From a gamma proteobacterium NOR5-3 (GTDB lineage Bacteria > Pseudomonadota > Gammaproteobacteria > Pseudomonadales > Halieaceae), in contig DS999406.1 in the NCBI GenBank assembly GCA_000158155.1, positions 668,731-732,730 on the forward strand: 64,000 nucleotides of DNA, given 5' to 3'. How positions within the stretch are numbered: position 1 is the stretch's first letter; each line of letters opens with the position of its first letter. This document shows, piece after piece, positions 62,013 to 64,000 of this stretch. The translations under genes were made by a program, and so were the position numbers. The notes under the pieces were generated by a model. The model searched no databases and was not told the origin of the DNA. It worked only from the letters and a program-made list of their open reading frames with translations.

Positions 62013-63098
62013 ATGAGTACACTGAAAGTTCAACTGGGAGAGCGCAGCTATCCCATCTATATAGAGAGCGGGGTGCTGAGCGACGGGGCCCGTCTGAACC
62101 GTCATATCAAAGGCAATCAGGTCATTGTGGTGAGCAATACCACCGTGGCGCCGCTGTACCTGGAGGGCCTGTGCGCCAGCCTGGACCCAGCGCTGCAGAT
62201 CTCCCGGGTTCTCTTGCCCGATGGCGAAGCCCATAAAACGGTAGAGGTACTGGGGCGGATTTTTGATACCGCGTTGCAAGACAAGCACAATCGCAGCACC
62301 ACCATTGTGGCTCTCGGTGGTGGGGTGGTCGGCGATATGGCCGGCTTTGCCGCAGCGAGTTATCAGCGGGGTGTTAACTTTCTGCAGATACCTACCACGC
62401 TGCTGGCGCAGGTTGACTCCAGTGTGGGCGGCAAGACCGGCGTGAACCATCCGCTGGGCAAGAATATGATCGGCGCCTTTTATCAGCCCCAGGCGGTGTT
62501 TATAGATCCAGATGTGCTCGACACCCTGCCACACCGTGAGTATGCCGCAGGTCTGGCTGAGGTTATCAAGTACGGCTTGATCTGCGACCCCGCCTTTTAC
62601 GAGTGGCTTCAGCACCATCGCGATGATTTTGTTGCCCGCGATAAAACCGTGCTTGGCGAAGCCATCAGGCGCAGTTGTGTTGCAAAAGCCCGGGTTGTGG
62701 CAGAGGACGAGCGCGAAGGAGGTGTCCGGGCCATTCTCAATCTGGGGCATACCTTTGGTCATGCTATCGAGGCGGCGCAGGGCTATGGCACTTGGCTGCA
62801 TGGAGAAGCGGTATCTGCAGGCATGGTGCTTGCCGCGAAGCTGTCCATGAATCAAGGCTGGATCACCGACAGTGAGGTTGCCCGGCTGGTGCAGTGGTTG
62901 GAGGCTATGTCTCTGCCGACGTCTCCGCCAGATGACATGTCCGTGGCAACCTGGACCGAGCACATGCTGCGCGACAAAAAGGTTCTAGACGGTCGTCTTC
63001 GACTCGTGCTCCTGGCGCAGATTGGAGAGGCCTGTATCGTTGATAATCTCCCCCAGGCCGAACTCGAGGCGTTTATAGCCACTTTTTCGGCTGCTTAA
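62013..63098 (+). CDS. aroB: 3-dehydroquinate synthase
   Basis: Converts DAHP to 3-dehydroquinate, the second shikimate-pathway step. The 361-residue protein has the NAD-binding LPDGEAHKTVE and VALGGGVVGDMAGFAAASY segments, the metal-site region NLGHTFGHAIE (His-x3-His), and TTLLAQVDSSVGGKTGVNHP. Its C-terminus is normal. It lies 32 bp after aroK. Unlike Pseudomonas, no damX gene follows. Confidence 0.96.
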   Translation: MSTLKVQLGERSYPIYIESGVLSDGARLNRHIKGNQVIVVSNTTVAPLYLEGLCASLDPALQISRVLLPDGEAHKTVEVLGRIFDTALQDKHNRSTTIVALGGGVVGDMAGFAAASYQRGVNFLQIPTTLLAQVDSSVGGKTGVNHPLGKNMIGAFYQPQAVFIDPDVLDTLPHREYAAGLAEVIKYGLICDPAFYEWLQHHRDDFVARDKTVLGEAIRRSCVAKARVVAEDEREGGVRAILNLGHTFGHAIEAAQGYGTWLHGEAVSAGMVLAAKLSMNQGWITDSEVARLVQWLEAMSLPTSPPDDMSVATWTEHMLRDKKVLDGRLRLVLLAQIGEACIVDNLPQAELEAFIATFSAA

Positions 63099-63104
63099 AC
63101 AGGT

Positions 63105-63133
63105 TTGTTCCGCTTTTCGCAACTGTGTAAACT
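63105..63133 (+). promoter_or_regulatory. Sigma-70 promoter of gltB
   Basis: TTGTTC (63105-63110) and TAAACT (63128-63133) have a 17-bp spacer and lie 98 bp before gltB. The element starts directly after the aroB stop. The remaining leader contains a C-run (63139-63145) and AT-rich sequence. Confidence 0.6.
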
Positions 63134-63230
63134 TGCTCCCCCCCGCCTGCAATAAAAAGCACGCAACAGCAGGTATCGGCTGGCATTATTTGGCCACAAG
63201 TAACTGTTTTTTAAGGAATATAAGCTGAGT

Positions 63231-64000
63231 ATGAGCGCAGGCCTGTACAGTCCTGAGGAATTCCGCGACAACTGTGGATTCGGTCTTATCGCGCACCAGT
63301 CCGGTGATGCGAGCCATCGCCTGTTACAGGTGGCTATCCAGTCGCTGACCTGCATGACTCATCGTGGCGGTATTGCAGCGGACGGCCGTACCGGCGATGG
63401 CTGCGGCCTGCTGATGCAAATGCCAGAAGCCTTTATGCGCGCCCTGGCCAAAGAGCACTTTGCCGAAGATCAGATTGGCCGTTTGGTAGTGGGTCAGATT
63501 TTTCTTAATCAGGAGTCTGCTGCAGCACAGGCGGGACGCGAGGCTCTGGAGAACGCTCTGCGTGACCGCGGGCTGCGGGTGCTGGGTTGGCGGGAAGTGC
63601 CGGTGGATACCTCCGTCTGCGGTGAGATTGCCCTGGCAGGTTTGCCGCGTATCGAGCAGGTTTTTGTGGACGCCGGGGAGCTTACCCAGGACGAGGTGTC
63701 CACCGCGTTGTTTGTGGTGCGCCGCAAGACCGAAATCGCTACCGCCGACGACCCTGAGTTCTACATCTGCAGCCTGTCTGCCCGGGTAATCGCCTATAAA
63801 GGCCTGGTCATGCCGGTGGATCTGCCGCGTTTTTACCATGACCTGTCGGACGAGCGGCTCACAACGGCGATCTGCGTGTTTCACCAGCGCTTCTCTACTA
63901 ACACTATGCCGCGCTGGCCTCTGGCGCAGCCGTTTCGTTTATTGGCGCATAACGGCGAAATCAACACCATCGAGGGCAACCGGAACTGGGCGACCGCGCG
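63231..64000 (+). CDS. gltB: Glutamate synthase large subunit, N-terminal part (3' end outside window)
   Basis: GltB with GltD converts glutamine and 2-oxoglutarate to two glutamates. Only about the first 256 residues are in the window, open to the right edge. The start is ATG 63231. The N-terminal class II glutamine amidotransferase domain is clear: the propeptide ends before Cys15 in [12 protein letters not shown] (the nucleophile), and [42 protein letters not shown] and [16 protein letters not shown] are all present. AAGGAA lies upstream, somewhat distant from the ATG. Confidence 0.97.
   Translation, partial: MSAGLYSPEEFRDNCGFGLIAHQSGDASHRLLQVAIQSLTCMTHRGGIAADGRTGDGCGLLMQMPEAFMRALAKEHFAEDQIGRLVVGQIFLNQESAAAQAGREALENALRDRGLRVLGWREVPVDTSVCGEIALAGLPRIEQVFVDAGELTQDEVSTALFVVRRKTEIATADDPEFYICSLSARVIAYKGLVMPVDLPRFYHDLSDERLTTAICVFHQRFSTNTMPRWPLAQPFRLLAHNGEINTIEGNRNWATA

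Noticed and set aside
61977..62963. Open frame of 328 codons antisense to aroB
   Set aside because: aroB carries all family motifs on the plus strand; the antisense frame has none.

Overview
The window is 64 kb of chromosome from a GC-rich gammaproteobacterium. Much of the gene order matches Pseudomonas: parC/serB; efp-epmA; tatABC-hisIE-ubiBJE; DUF971-hslUV-SPOR-argS-priA|rpmE; ponA|pilMNOPQ-aroK-aroB-gltB. Pseudomonas markers are missing, however: there is no pha cluster between the DUF971 gene and ubiE, and no damX between aroB and gltB. The genes filling the gaps are typical of marine lineages: a TonB receptor paired with a TPR-sulfotransferase, a BCCT carrier, DUF6090-like proteins, and an ECF/ChrR lipid cluster. 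I infer a marine gammaproteobacterium of the Halieaceae (OM60/NOR5) kind. The genus cannot be read from this sequence.

Layout. 0-10 kb: end of parC; a membrane protein with a decayed cyclase-like domain, divergent from serB; a large PilZ-like protein; efp with its modifying enzyme epmA; nhaC with a thioesterase; an EamA permease. 9.8-14.6 kb: an ECF sigma/ChrR pair divergent from an FAD oxidoreductase-DUF1365-cyclopropane synthase operon, with matching promoter-like motifs on both strands between them. This looks like a singlet-oxygen/membrane-lipid response. 14.8-18.7 kb: proton-translocating transhydrogenase pntAA-AB-B and a hemerythrin-like protein. 18.7-26 kb: MarR regulator, TPR-sulfotransferase and TonB receptor on the minus strand, divergent from a BCCT transporter across an AT-rich gap with two perfect palindromes. 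26-35 kb (all minus): ABC exporter, MscS channel, tatCBA, hisE, hisI, ubiB, ubiJ, ubiE. 35-42 kb (minus): DUF971, hslU, hslV behind a heat-shock-type promoter, SPOR protein, argS, priA.

42-49.5 kb: rpmE and its terminator, then a secreted asparaginase and a C69-type peptidase whose expected catalytic Cys is Ser. Next comes a repeat-bearing accessory stretch with three small membrane-protein genes (45.0-47.7 kb), then gamma-glutamyltransferase. 49.5-53.8 kb: a two-gene RND efflux system. 53.8-64 kb: mrcA divergent from pilMNOPQ-aroK-aroB, then the start of gltB behind its own promoter.

No rRNA, tRNA, CRISPR array, transposase, integrase or phage gene was recognised. The best places for new biology are the ECF/ChrR lipid cluster, the TonB receptor-sulfotransferase-MarR/BCCT locus, the Ser-for-Cys peptidase and the repeat-flanked small-gene stretch.
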